From Hyposmocoma kahamanoa (lineage: Eukaryota > Arthropoda > Insecta > Lepidoptera > Cosmopterigidae), in contig NW_020654422.1 of assembly GCF_003589595.1 (NCBI RefSeq), forward strand, positions 15,295,115 through 15,359,114: a stretch of DNA of 64,000 nt, read 5' to 3'. This document shows, in pieces, positions 22,021 to 32,212 of the stretch. The notes under the pieces are model-generated. The model did no database searches and was not told the origin of the DNA. It was given only the letters and a program-made list of their open reading frames with translations. Position 1 is the stretch's first letter, and each line of letters opens with the position of its first letter. The position numbers and the translations under genes are program-made.

Positions 22021-23208
22021 ATATATGTTAAAGATAAGAGAAAGGACAGGCACTGTACAGATGTCTTTTCTTATGACGGTGCGGAAGTGTCTGGACAGGC
22101 TGCTGCGGATGCTTTCGCGCGATATTTCAGCTCTGTTTTCCTATCGGATCAGCCGCAACTGGACCCTGCAGATGCTGCTCGAGCTGCTCATCCAGTAGTG
22201 GGCACTAGGGATGTAGCTGTTGTGGGCGTAAGCGGGGACGATATTAAAGCTGCAATTAAGCGTTTAAAAACGAAGTCCGCGTGGGGTCCTGATGGAGTGC
22301 CAGTGTTTTTGGCAAAGGATTGTATGTCAGCTTTTCAAAGACCGCTGATTTACATATACAACCTCTGTCTTGACTCTTCAATATACCCGTTGTGCTGGAA
22401 ACTATCGCGTGTGACGCCAGTGCCAAAAGGAGACGCTAAAGGCGATGTAACGCAATACAGACCTATTGCTGTACTTTCTGTGTTTGCGAAAATATTTGAA
22501 TCCATCCTTAATACGCGCATTAGTGGACAAATAAATGGATTGCTCCATAGTAGCCAGCATGGCTTTCGTCCTGCTCGGTCTACTACGACAAATCTTATCG
22601 AGTTGGTAGATTATGTATCTGCAGAGATGGATGCAGGTCTTCAGGTAGACGCTGCATACTTTGACTTCAAGAAAGCATTTGACCTAGTGGACAATGACAT
22701 ATTATTAACGAAATTGGCGATGGCTGGTTGTACGCCTAAACTCCTACGGTTTTTTGCCAGCTACCTAGAAAATAGGCGCCAGTTTGTAAAAGTGCAAGGT
22801 TTTGAGTCACCAGAATACTACACAAGATCTGGTGTAAGCCAAGGAAGTACTCTGGGTCCAACTCTATTTTTATTAATGATTAACGACTTACCTAAAACTA
22901 TTCGTACTGCTCGTTGTCTTCTTTTTGCGGACGATCTTGAGATATTTCTGGGGGTGAGGGATATTGGTGATTCAGCTGCCTTGCAAATGGATATTGATGC
23001 GGTGTCGGAATGGAGTTTGACTAATCGTATGCCCTTCAATGACTCAAAATGTAAAGTAATTACTTTTACCCGTAAACGTTGCCCAATACTGGTAAATTAT
23101 ATATTATTTGACGCCTGTATAGATAGAGTTTTTGACATTAGTGACTTAGGATTAACGTTAGATAGTAAGTTAGACAGACTTTCACAAACACGTGACGGTA
23201 ACCTGTAA
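22021..23208 (+). CDS. Reverse transcriptase of a younger non-LTR retrotransposon
   Basis: The frame is open from just after a TAA at 22018-22020 to 23208, with no start needed because the element is probably 5'-truncated. Motifs in order: AADAFARYFSSVF linker; KSAWGPDGVPVFLAKDC; TPVPKGDAKGDVTQYRPIAV; SSQHGFRPARSTTTNLIELV; VDAAYFDFKKAFDLVDNDIL (catalytic Asp); SGVSQGSTLGPTLFLLMIND; LLFADDLEIF at 22918-22944 (the two catalytic Asp); and a C-terminal DLGLTLDSK. The frame then slips, and the thumb continues at 23192. FADD and the overall order fit the Jockey group. It lies inside an older LINE, so it is the younger insertion. Apart from one frameshift it is well preserved. Confidence 0.9.
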   Translation: MYVKDKRKDRHCTDVFSYDGAEVSGQAAADAFARYFSSVFLSDQPQLDPADAARAAHPVVGTRDVAVVGVSGDDIKAAIKRLKTKSAWGPDGVPVFLAKDCMSAFQRPLIYIYNLCLDSSIYPLCWKLSRVTPVPKGDAKGDVTQYRPIAVLSVFAKIFESILNTRISGQINGLLHSSQHGFRPARSTTTNLIELVDYVSAEMDAGLQVDAAYFDFKKAFDLVDNDILLTKLAMAGCTPKLLRFFASYLENRRQFVKVQGFESPEYYTRSGVSQGSTLGPTLFLLMINDLPKTIRTARCLLFADDLEIFLGVRDIGDSAALQMDIDAVSEWSLTNRMPFNDSKCKVITFTRKRCPILVNYILFDACIDRVFDISDLGLTLDSKLDRLSQTRDGNL

Positions 23209-23791
23209 AAAGGCGAATAGGATTTTAGGATTTGTTATACGGACATCATATGAATTCAATGACGTGGCTGTGGCGAGGATGTTGTACAGCGCCTACGTAC
23301 GCAGCAAGCTGGAATATGCAGCTGTAGTCTGGGACCCTTATGAAGATAAATACTCTATAATGTTGGAACGAGTTCAGCGTAAGTTTGCACGTTGGCTTTA
23401 TAAACGGCAGTACGGGTATTACCCGTACTTGTATCCATCGCTTTTTGTTTCGGGTATGGTAGAGTTGGACACTTTGTCTCGGAGGCGAAAGATGCAGCTG
23501 CTGGCTCATTTTGTTTCCGCGATCCACCACAGGGTGGATAGTGACATAATAAGTAAGGTGGATCTGTTGGTGCCCACTCGTATCCTGTGGAGTGATGAGG
23601 GTGCGGTGGCCCCGCGCCGATATCCACGGCTGTTAGGCAAGCCCCGCACGCGCACATTGTACGCTGAAAACGCGCCTACCATTCGCGCAATAAGCCTGAT
23701 CGGGGACATACTCACTCAATGTGACTCAATTGATTTATTCGCTGATCGCGTTGGCTATATATGTAGAGAGATGTCTCCCTACATTGTGTAG
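23192..23791 (+). CDS. Reverse transcriptase C-terminal part, frameshifted
   Basis: It continues the preceding RT in another frame, with a slip at about 23176-23195 and CKKANRILGFVIR just after the join. Landmarks: MLYSAYVRSKLEYAAVVWDP (the usual LEY..W motif after the RT thumb), LERVQRKFARWLYKR, MVELDTLSRRRKMQLL, and a stop at 23789-23791. About 200 residues, a normal length for the Jockey-group C-terminus. The single slip means no full-length protein can be made from this copy, unless it is a sequencing error. Confidence 0.85.
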   Translation: MTVTCKKANRILGFVIRTSYEFNDVAVARMLYSAYVRSKLEYAAVVWDPYEDKYSIMLERVQRKFARWLYKRQYGYYPYLYPSLFVSGMVELDTLSRRRKMQLLAHFVSAIHHRVDSDIISKVDLLVPTRILWSDEGAVAPRRYPRLLGKPRTRTLYAENAPTIRAISLIGDILTQCDSIDLFADRVGYICREMSPYIV

Positions 23792-23945
23792 TCAGCGTTA
23801 TCATAAAATGTTAGAATAAGGACTAGAATAATTTGCTGTTAACTATTTTTTGAATTGTAATACTTATCATAATAATTGTATGACTTGTAAGCGCTTTGGC
23901 TACTTAGCTGTTAGTTTGCAATGCATGAATAAATAAATAAATAAA
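23792..23945 (+). repeat. 3' UTR and AATA tail of the younger LINE
   Basis: Short 3' UTR ending in GCATGAATAAATAAATAAAT at about 23923-23945. Simple AATA tails are typical of this LINE group and mark the 3' end of the insertion. Confidence 0.75.
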
Positions 23946-23947
23946 TC

Positions 23948-24082
23948 ACCGCTGAATATGCAGAATATGGAACACCTTTCGAGCCGACGTGTCGAACAGA
24001 AAAACAAGCTGCCGCCGAATTCCTCGTAAGAGATGTTACCAACGAACAACGCCACAGACAATGTATCGATTCATCCAGATAA
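23948..24082 (+). other. Open stretch of 44 codons, unassigned
   Basis: Directly after the LINE tail a plus frame reads TAEYAEYGTPFEPTCR, then QAAAEFLVRDVTNEQ and a stop at 24080-24082. The composition is coding-like and unlike its surroundings. It may be a relic of whatever the younger LINE inserted into. Confidence 0.25.
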
Positions 24083-24606
24083 AGCTTCCAAGTCTTATTA
24101 CCCAAACCCGCTAAAATACAGGGCGATTCCAGGTTTACTACTACTATATTACTTTACAGAAAGTACTTGGCAAACTAATTAGCGGCGTTCGACATGAAAA
24201 TATTAAAGAAAAGCTATAATTTACATGAAGCTCGACTACAGAAGTAGAATCGAGTTTATTGGTCCGCAGCTCTAGTATTCTGCGTTACCATACAAGAAAA
24301 ATTTGCCAGGATTGGTGTTTTTAAAAATATGTCAAACTAAAGGGTACCCATTCGCGATATTGATTTTATTGAAAAATCGTTCACCAACAAGTAATAAAAA
24401 TGTGAAGGGTTAAATAATAGATTACACCAACACTAAAGGGCTTCAAATAATTTACCTAATTATTCCTAAACTACAATGTCAAAGTGACATTTCGTACATT
24501 AATGGTGAAAAATACCAAGGAGAGAAGAGAATTTTTTTTTTGTTTTGAATTTACGAGATCTACCAAAAAAACATGTTACAGGTGTAACAATCAAGCTGTT
24601 ACAATC
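24083..24606. other. Right part of the insertion; no gene seen
   Basis: AT-rich DNA ending in TGTTACAGGTGTAACAATCA at the junction with the older LINE. TGTTACA/TGTAACA form a small palindrome at the boundary. Confidence 0.4.
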
Positions 24607-25530
24607 ATGCTGGCGTTCCGTAAGGCGGCATTTTATCTCCCCTTCTGTTTGTCATATTTATTAACTCTATTTCTCATAATCTTTCTTGTTCTTACCACCT
24701 AAGCAGACAGTCTAAATATAGTCTGTCAAGCACCGCCTTCAAGGTTAACCGAGGCTATAACGACTACAAATCGGAACCTGCTCCGTATTACGGAGTGGAG
24801 TGTCAATCCTATCAAAACTCAGGTTATGATAGTGGGTAGCTCCAGATTACTATTTAAAGTAGACTTGAGCGCACTTCCTAAGATAAATTTTGATGGTTTT
24901 GATATTCCTTTTAGCCTCTCGGTAACAAATTTGGGAATAATCAAAAATCAAAAATTGGACAGTTCTCTGCATTGGGGTCAGCAGGTACAAGCTGTCCGCC
25001 GTAAATTGTATGCGTCGGCTGCATCATGAAGGCGGCTACGTAACTTCTTATCTACGACTACTAAAATTGCGCTAGCACAATCTTTGTTGCTTCCAGTCCT
25101 CGACTACGCCGACGCCAGCTACCTCGACCTCTCGGAAGACCAGCTAGATAAACTTGAGCGTCTTCAAAATTATTGTATTCGATTTATATGGTTTGCGTAA
25201 ATATGATCATGTTTCTCACTATTGTTCTGAGTTCAAGTGGCTTCCTATTCGCCTTTGCCGGAATACTCATAAACTATCCCTTCTATACAACATAATGTTC
25301 AAACCCTCTTTCCCACACTACCTTAAGGATAGATTCAGTTTTCAACACTGCTCGAATACTCACTCATTACGGTCTTTAGAAAATCTTACTCTCAAGATGC
25401 TATCGCACTCTCAGATTCTCAGGTGCATGCTATTCTTCTCTGGAACTCTCTCCCAGTTACGATTAGACAATCGTAATCGTTAAACATATTTAAAAACCAA
25501 GTAAAGAAATTCTACCTTTCACAATAGCAA
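24607..25530 (+). pseudogene. Old CR1/L2-like LINE: RT, C-terminal half
   Basis: It resumes the element interrupted at 21292. Codons read GVP-stop-GGILSPLLFVIFINSISH, then SCSYHL. Next comes a damaged catalytic site: CTAAGCAGACAGTCTAAATA looks like a YADD-LQIY codon run that has lost bases. It continues with KTQVMIVGSSRLL, NLGIIKNQKLDSSLHWGQQV, LLPVLDYADASYLDLSEDQL and KLERLQNYCIRFIW, ending at VKKFYLSQ-stop near 25528. Many stops and slips: long dead. Confidence 0.8.
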
Positions 25531-26317
25531 TATACCGTTGCTAGGCTGCTTCTCTTCTTTCAAAACATGTATTGTAAGTATTGTGTGTGTAGGAATATAT
25601 TATGTAGTTGTGTTATATCGTAAAACTGACATAACACCATTCAAAATTAATTTATTGCAAACCGTTCATAGGACTACTTCCTTGTTAAGATTTTTAAGCC
25701 GAAAATGTAGAGAACTCAATTACATTATGTTGGTACTAACTAGTACCATACTAGTACTGCAGTGACACCAGTTAAAGCCAATAAAAAAACTCTAAAATCT
25801 GTAAAAATCTCATAAGTGATATGGATTTTTGATATAATTGTTGCCAGAACTGAACTGTAAAGATTAAAATAATATCACAGTTTAAACAAACAATAATAAT
25901 TATGTAGCAAACTAATCTCTAAAATTTCCTTCCAACAAAATTTCAGGCGTTCTAAATTTAAAAAACTTTAGACTTTAAAACTTTACATATTGGAGCTAGC
26001 GCTCCAATATCTCAGGGCACTAACATATGCTTTTTTGTGAGAATAGTAAGCATGGTTAACTATTTATTTTAATAATTTCTGGGTGCGACTGACGCGAAAT
26101 ATCAAAGAAAAAAAAACGTTATCAAATCATTTTTGTAATTTCTAAGTATAGAAATCGAAGACCTTTGAACTAATTTTTCTCCAAAACTATACAAAATTGG
26201 CACACGGGAGTTCTCGCCCTGCGTTTAGAATATTAACACGTATTCCTTGCTAAGCTTCACTCTATATGCATCCGAAGACATTTCGAAACACAGTGCCCTG
26301 CACTATGAAATCCTTGT
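25531..26317. other. No gene seen
   Basis: LINE 3' UTR at first (GTTGCTAGGCTGCTTCTC), then anonymous AT-rich DNA. Confidence 0.4.
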
Positions 26318-26402
26318 GTGGCAACCACAAATTATATCCGAACTCACGAGAGGAATAAATGCAGAACATACAAATACATCTACCTCCGTGGCCGAACGGA
26401 CG
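26318..26402. repeat. SINE S1, rearranged copy
   Basis: Body in reverse (CAACCACAAATTATATCCGA, ACTCACGAGAGGAATAAATG), then a forward head scrap (CCTCCGTGGCCGAACGGA). Head and body are in opposite orientations, so this copy is rearranged. Confidence 0.55.
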
Positions 26403-26458
26403 TACTTCTCTTATTTATTTGCTATTTAATCGAAAATGTGCTAAGTCTCTACATGCTA

Positions 26459-26725
26459 CAGTGTCTCCAGGTAGTCCTATGTTGCCAGGTTGTGCTGATT
26501 TATCGGTAGATCTACTTTTTTATCAGTAGTTCTATTGATAGTTAACAAAAATCTGCTGTTTTTTGAAATTTGTTCTGTTACAATCATGCATGGTAGAAAT
26601 CCGTTTAAGGCATGATTATAACAGATCAAATTTCTAAAAACTGCATTTCCGTTAATTATCGTCAAACAGTAGACATCGGCACAAACCAGTAGACTACTGA
26701 GAAATCAGTAGACCTGGCGACACTG
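26459..26725. mobile_element. hAT-type MITE
   Basis: The left end CAGTGTCTCCAGGT (26459-26472) and the right end ACCTGGCGACACTG (26712-26725) are inverted, matching at 13 of 14 positions. CAGTGT...ACACTG ends are typical of hAT elements. Inner inverted segments surround 26550-26640. No transposase. No clear 8-bp target duplication was found. Confidence 0.55.
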
Positions 26726-27305
26726 CCAGAGACGAATACTTACTAAATGAAACCTGAAAACCAGTACTTTTTTGACACAGATTCAAGGAACTTAATTTAA
26801 TTTTTTGTATCGTTTGTATTGATATTAGATATTATGTTGATAAGATTTTTTTTTATTTGTACGCATGAAAACTTTTGCCAACCTATGTACATACAATAAT
26901 GTAACTCGGTGTTTTATAGAAAGAGCAAAAACGACTTTTCATAGATTTTTGAGGGGTCCATGTTTTAGATTTTAACGACCGCTTTGAAATATTTTCGCCT
27001 CTTTTAAAATTCAAATTTGGTTTTAATGAAGTTTAAGTTTTAAAATTGAATTTTAAAACAGGGTGTAAATATTTTAAAACAGTAGTTAAAACCTAAAACA
27101 TGCTCCCTTGAAAAAATATGCAAAATATCGCTAACGCTCTTTCTATAAAACACCGACGAATTATTTAGACTTTGATTACCGTGTCCTTGAATCTATGCAA
27201 CGTGATGTCTTTCACCCTGCATAGATTGGTCACGTGTCATTAATGACTTAATATTCTGTCTTTCCAGTTCCAGTTACTGTTTAAAACAATGTTTCTAACA
27301 AAAAC
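26726..27305. other. No gene seen
   Basis: AT-rich DNA. GTGTTTTATAGAAAGAG at about 26912 and CTCTTTCTATAAAACAC at about 27138 are inverted 17-mers about 230 bp apart, so another inverted-repeat element (about 26900-27155) may be present. Confidence 0.4.
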
Positions 27306-27480
27306 GACCTCCGTAGTCGAGTGACTTGTACACCGGTTTTCATGGTGTCGTCGCCATCTCAGAGATCCCGGGTTTGATCCTGACCGAAAACTTGTTTTCT
27401 ACATTGTGTCGTGTCTGGGTGTTTTTGGTAATATCGTTGATTCCAATTCCCATAACATAAGTACTTTAATTACTTACTTT
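27306..27480 (+). repeat. SINE S2 (tRNA-derived head)
   Basis: The head reads CCTCCGTAGTCGAGTGAC (A-box region) and CCCGGGTTTGATCCTGACCG (degraded B box) about 60 bp on. The body continues to TACTTTAATTACTT. A SINE family different from S1. Confidence 0.6.
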
Positions 27481-28186
27481 GGAATGGCTGTGTCTAATAC
27501 ACTTCCAGACACATAATTGGAGCCACCTTGCATTTTCAGTTATAAGTGCCATACGCTTAAACAATGTTTAATTGATAAAAACCATTACGCAAATTTGAAC
27601 TAGTAAACTAAACGTCTTTTCCATAGGTAAGTCCTTGTTGGGAATTTGGATTTGCTTTTTTGGATTTGATTTGACAAAAATGCGAGATGGCTCGAATTAT
27701 GAGTCTGGGAGTATATTTATTTATATTTTTATATCATATAAGTGCGTATTTGACCTCCATCTCACCTTATGTTAAGTGACTATGAGGTCAACGATGGAGC
27801 ATGCACACCCAAAAAATACCTACAACACTATCTTCTTAAAACGGCCCAACTTATAACATAATTGTATGTTTTATAAAAAAATTATCACTCAAAGCAGCAA
27901 TGATGATAATTAATAGAACAATGGTTTTAACGGCAGCACTAAGCCTGAAAGAAAGAATATTAACGCCACTGGGTTGTCTTACACGGTTAGCCGGCGGGTG
28001 ATCCGTGACTCTGATTTTCCCTGGCTTAGATGCCAGTCGCACCCTGTATCTTTGTTAATACCTACCTTATATGAAACGCCACTTTGTTGTTTGTTAGTTA
28101 TAAGGAGAAATAAATACCTGTTGTGTAATATTTTATTGTATAAAGAGCAGATTCCAAGGGAGTATGACTCTATTTACATTGTACCG
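27481..28186. other. No gene; possible repeat at 27960-28050
   Basis: The block TTACACGGTTAGCCGGCGGG, ATCCGTGACTCTGATTTTCC and TTAGATGCCAGTCGCACCCTG recalls a common lepidopteran repeat in reverse, but I cannot name it. Confidence 0.3.
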
Positions 28187-28382
28187 AAATGGAATGGAAT
28201 CTAATTTTATAACAAAATTATTATACATAGTATAATGAACTATGAATTGGGTAACGTACAAACTAGACAGGATACGGTAACTACGGGAATTTCCGAGACA
28301 GAGCGAGGATTTTACATGACATAAAGTTAATTATGCTCTGATTACAAAATGCGTTTTCATTCCATTACGCAGTAATGTAAAA
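28187..28382. mobile_element. MITE family M3, copy 1
   Basis: Long terminal inverted repeats: AATGGAATGGAATCTAATTT at the left and CGTTTTCATTCCATTACGCA at the right. Internal ATAGTATAATGAAC pairs with AGTTAATTATGCTC. Other copies at 41427-41655 and 41795-41878. Confidence 0.65.
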
Positions 28383-28456
28383 AAATAACCTTAGGAACCA
28401 CACATAAATAAAAATGAATTTTTAGTTTAAACGCTTATAATACAACGTAATTTTTA

Positions 28457-28880
28457 GGGCACTACGTAGTGAGCCGCTTGTTACACGACTTTGCCAACCA
28501 GACCCTAACTCATTCTGAACGCGAACATCGAAACAATGTACGTGTTACTATCATGGCGCCATCGAAGCTTGTATTTTTTGTTGTTGTTTCTCATAAATTT
28601 TTCGCAAATTTTTTCATAGATGTCTTTGTACATGCCTATCAGGTGCAACAAAACTTTCTTTGGTTACTGCACGACATGGCGATAGTAAAACAAAATGTCT
28701 GCGCGAACTAGAGGGCCGAAACGATACGACAGCTCTCCGTGTTCATCGCGCAATGACTGCGCGCCCTAGCTGCTAAGTGTTATCCTACTACAGCATTGTA
28801 TCATTACTCCTGAATAACACACTCCCGTAGCTGCAGAGCGCGCAGTCCCGGTCACCCTTATTCGCCCTACGTAGGGACTT
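28457..28880. mobile_element. MITE-like element with palindromic ends
   Basis: Bounded by the perfect palindromes CACTACGTAGTG (28460-28471) and CCCTACGTAGGG (28865-28876), both with the TACGTA centre and set in GGGC/GCCC contexts. The interior is GC-richer near its right side (GCGCAATGACTGCGCGCCC). The 80-codon plus frame inside has no recognised motif. Confidence 0.45.
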
Positions 28881-28917
28881 TAACTCTCTAATTCTTATTA
28901 CACCTCCCTAAATTACC

Positions 28918-29236
28918 GTTAGACTCAACTCATACTGGCGCAGAATCGAAGCGTCGCGACGCGTCATGTTTTTCGCCTATAGCATATTCATCTCTATTTT
29001 CCCATTATTAAGGTACAAATTTGTGTTATGCAAAAATGGAAACGTGCGTCGACGCGCGTCGGGGCTTGTTTGAAATCGAGGCACAGCACAGTGAGGCGTC
29101 AGACACACTGTGATCCGGGCGCTCTAATGCGAGTCTCGTCGCGGCGACGCGTGTCGCCAGGCGTTGTAGTTGAAAAACAGGACGCGACGCGACGAGACGC
29201 TTCAACTCTGTGCCAGTGCGAGTTGAGCCTAAGGGT
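28918..29236. mobile_element. MITE with long GC-rich inverted repeats
   Basis: The left end GTTAGACTCAACTCATACTG and on to CGAAGCGTCGCGACGCG is inverted against the right end (CGCGACGCGACGAGACGCTT, then GAGTTGAGCCTAAGG), about 48 bp each with mismatches. The interior is CpG-rich, unlike its AT-rich flanks. TTAA follows the right end. Confidence 0.65.
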
Positions 29237-29459
29237 CCTTAAGTAGTGTAATATACACATTTCATTGGACAAAGAACAGCTCACTTATTTCGACTTTCCG
29301 GTTTAATTTTGTTGTTCAAACTACATCATTAACATGATTCACAAACCGATTTCAACCACAGTTGGCACAGGTCTCCCGTAATTTGTGACACGATCTTACG
29401 CTAGTCTTACCTATGTCCAGTTTGCGACTTTGAAGTTCATCCGTACAAAGTGCTATTTA

Positions 29460-29773
29460 TACTAATTATAACATACTTTAAAAGTTTCGCGTTGCATCGT
29501 ACTAACATTTGGAAACGTGCTTACTAGAATACGGCTGTGATACAGAATAGATACACCGTTAGTGTTGTGTGTGGCGGTAGTTTAAAAAATATAATGCGGG
29601 TGGATGAAGATTCCACCGCTGAGAAAGAGAGTAAACACGGCATCACCAGTCAGCCCGTGACCACGGCCAGTGCAACCTGGCCGAAACGTCGGGAAACTAG
29701 GTAGGTGTGAAAAATACCTATTCGTATGTGAACGCATTTATTCCCGTTTCCAAATGTTAGTACTAATTATAAC
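29460..29773 (+). repeat. Fold-back locus P2 with CCGAAACGTCGG core, flanked by 13-bp direct repeat
   Basis: TACTAATTATAAC occurs at 29460-29472 and again at 29761-29773, like a target duplication. Between them, 29499-29517 is the exact reverse complement of 29745-29763. The core lies at 29650-29694: CCCGTGACCACGG, TGCAACCTGG, CCGAAACGTCGGG. Same layout as P1 and P3 with different arm sequence. Confidence 0.55.
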
Positions 29774-30239
29774 GTCGTATAATAATATGTATTTTGTGAA
29801 ATAACTCCTGAATAATATAATTATTACATACATTATATACATTTCAAATTTACAAAAGACTATTTATTCTTTGTTAATAGTTCAATTCAAAATTATAGGC
29901 ACACATTTTTTGCTTACCCAGCATCCAATTAGTGTTACCTGTGTTATTAATCAATAATTCCAATCGTTGTGACCTTTTAGAAAATAAAGCAATATACATA
30001 TGATGAGCTACCTAGCATAATTACGTATTTTCATGACGTAATCTCATCCCATTTATTGCTCTATTGAGTAATTTTCAGCGCATATTAAAGCATAAATAGA
30101 CAAGAATTCACCACCTAAAATCGTGTGTTTTACTTTGCTCATTTAGTAGGCAGCTTTCTCTGCGAAGAACAAACAAGAAACTTGATATTTCAAATGTAGG
30201 AATCAAGTACAGGGACAAGAGAACAAAAGACAGAGAAAA
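29774..30239. other. Downstream flank of the minus-strand gene; no gene seen
   Basis: AT-rich DNA beyond the polyadenylation site of the small secreted-protein gene. Confidence 0.4.
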
Positions 30240-30260
30240 ACGTTTCGTACAATCACCAGT

Positions 30261-30270
30261 TTTATTTATT
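30261..30270 (-). promoter_or_regulatory. Tandem AATAAA polyadenylation signals
   Basis: On the minus strand AATAAATAAA gives two overlapping hexamers at 30270-30265 and 30266-30261, 28 nt after the stop codon. Downstream on the same strand there is a T/GT-rich run (TTTTTCTCTGTCTTTTG at about 30240-30220), the usual downstream element. Cleavage is expected near 30240-30250. Confidence 0.8.
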
Positions 30271-30297
30271 GAAATCATATATTATAAAGCATTATAA

Positions 30298-30434
30298 CTA
30301 TTTTGGTGATATGGTAACCAGCTCGATTTTCCCAGAAGGTCGTTTCTTGTCCTTAATTCTGAATAGTTTCTTTTCGTAACCATACACGGAATAGTAAGGA
30401 AGAGGCAGCACTGTAGACGATATAGGCAGCAAAT
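30298..30434 (-). CDS. Terminal coding exon of a small secreted-protein gene
   Basis: A ten-T polypyrimidine tract and CAG (30437-30435) precede the exon. It starts with two bases that finish a split codon, then encodes 44 residues and TAG at 30300-30298. Landmarks: LLPISSTVLPLPYYSVYGY (tyrosine-rich), EKKLFRIKDKKRPSGK with dibasic KK and tribasic KKR sites, and the end ELVTISPK. There are no cysteines. The phase (2 nt of the split codon) complements the exon at 49631-49727, which ends with 1 nt, and the joined split codon is Asp. The 3' UTR is short with strong AATAAA signals, so this is clearly a gene end. I do not recognise the protein; a processed peptide precursor is one possibility. Confidence 0.75.
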
Positions 30435-30437
30435 CTG

Positions 30438-30984
30438 AAAAAAAAAATATTATTGCCATATTTTGATTTTGATGATATCCTAATATCTAGGATACTACAT
30501 TGGGAAAAGTGACAAACTCCCAATGTACAGTCGATGCCCTAATATACCTGACCTCCGAGACGACCTTTTGGTTCTGAGAGCCTTCTAACGCATTCAACAT
30601 GAAAGTGTAAAGGATTTTCAGCTTATTAATTGAAATTCGTATTTAAATAATGTAATTAAATATTAAATTGGCTTATAAAGCTTCTTAAAACGTCCATTCG
30701 CTAATGATGCAATAACGAAGTCACAACCTTGTTTGACACCTTTCTTCACACTGATCTATTACAACCAAATAGTCAATTAGGGGGTATCTAAGAGCATTCG
30801 CTGTACGTAAATTAAAATGTACTAAATACAAATATATGATTCAGGCCCAAACGAGTATGCTTCCACTTTTGTATGATAAACATATTTTTCTAGAAAACCT
30901 ATGGTCTTGTAGAATATATAGCGCTAAATTTGAATGCGATATTCTTAGTTCACGGGGCGTTTACGTGATCATACATGTACTAGT
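30438..30984. other. No gene seen
   Basis: Intronic AT-rich DNA. CACTTTTCCCAATGTAG-like and TGGGAAAAGTGACAAACTCC segments near 30500 form short inverted pieces only. Confidence 0.35.
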
Positions 30985-31228
30985 AGTTTACGTCCAATGA
31001 ACAATACGCCATCTTTATTTTTTGGTCATTTTCTATTATTTTTGTAAACAGCCATATTTATTTACTAACATTATGATCCCGGAATTCAATGAAAAAATTA
31101 AAGAAACAAAATCAAAATTCGAAAAAAGTAATTAAACTAATTTTGTGAAACAATAAGGAAACAAAAAATAAAAACAGAACAGGTGCAAAAATTAAGTTGG
31201 CGTAGTGTTCAACGGAGGTATCGACATA
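30985..31228. mobile_element. MITE-like element, family M2, copy 2
   Basis: The left end CGTCCAATGAACAATACGCC is inverted against the right end GGCGTAGTGTTCAACGGAGG. The interior (AACAGCCATATTTATTTACT, AAACAAAATC, AAAAACAGAACAGG) matches 15368-15556. Confidence 0.65.
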
Positions 31229-32159
31229 TAATGTACATTTTATTGTAGACAAGGCTTTAAGAGGTTAAAGAGCGGTAGTACACTATTGGGAAAGCTGTTG
31301 CTTCTCCATAAAGAGGTCGAAGATACAAATCCCTATCATTTTAATATCTAAGTTAAGTACATTTATGAATATTTACTCTCGACAACTGTGAAGGGAAGTA
31401 TCGTGATGAAACCTTCATTTCATGTTGTGAAAGATTCACAATCCTTGGAAAACTTGTGAATAAATATTAGATTTGCAGCGTGGCGGATCTTGTATGTATA
31501 TGATGCCGATAGAAAGGGTCAATCATAAGGATTAATTAATTCTAATATAGTATCTCAATTGAGGCTATCAGTGTAAAAGTGGTGTAACTTACATTCATTT
31601 TTTGCTACAATATTACTTTAGATAATACTAAAGAACACAATAATTTTGTATTTGGTCGTTATTAAAATTTTCATACTTGAAAATATCTGGATTAAATGCA
31701 GAAAAACCAGGTACATGATAGAATATGTAATTGATCTATGCGTACTTCACCAACGATTTAGTTTACTATTGAACCAAAAAGAACAATACTAAATGGACCA
31801 TTTTGTACAGAATGTGGCAATCGCATATGTTCCTACCATGTCATTTTTATTGTAACTACGTCCTTCAAAACAGCATTGTATTTTTGTTTTACCAAAAAAT
31901 AACATTGATACTTTTTGTTTTTATTTTCATACAAGCCTAACATCAAGTTGAATACAATTATAATTGAATTTCACATTTAAATGTTGAATATGTAATAGTT
32001 AGTCGTAGTCTGTAGTTGTATAATGTTAAATATTTCATACTATAAAAAGGTTAAATTATAATAATAACTTTACTAAGTACCACTGGCCACATATACCAGA
32101 ACGTACAATCGAAATCAAAAGACGACTCAAATCATTCTATTTTCAAATAAAACGATGTA
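31229..32159. other. No gene seen
   Basis: Anonymous AT-rich DNA. Confidence 0.4.
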
Positions 32160-32212
32160 GTTTTTTTTTATACCAAGTGACGGAACGAACAAGGCGTGCG
32201 CGTGGATACCTG
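32160..32212 (-). repeat. R-family 3'-end scrap
   Basis: TTTTTTTTATACCAAGTGAC followed by GGAACGAACAAGGCGTGCGC, the poly(A) end in reverse. Confidence 0.6.

Noticed and set aside
29028..29246. Arg-rich 72-codon frame
   Set aside because: It lies inside the inverted-repeat element at 28918-29236 and reflects its CG-rich ends.
29650..29694. Hammerhead ribozyme in the GGCC-GAAAC-GTC core of the fold-back family
   Set aside because: The GAAAC-GTC side fits, but no CUGAUGA box precedes it in P1, P2 or P3 on either strand. A covariance search would settle it.
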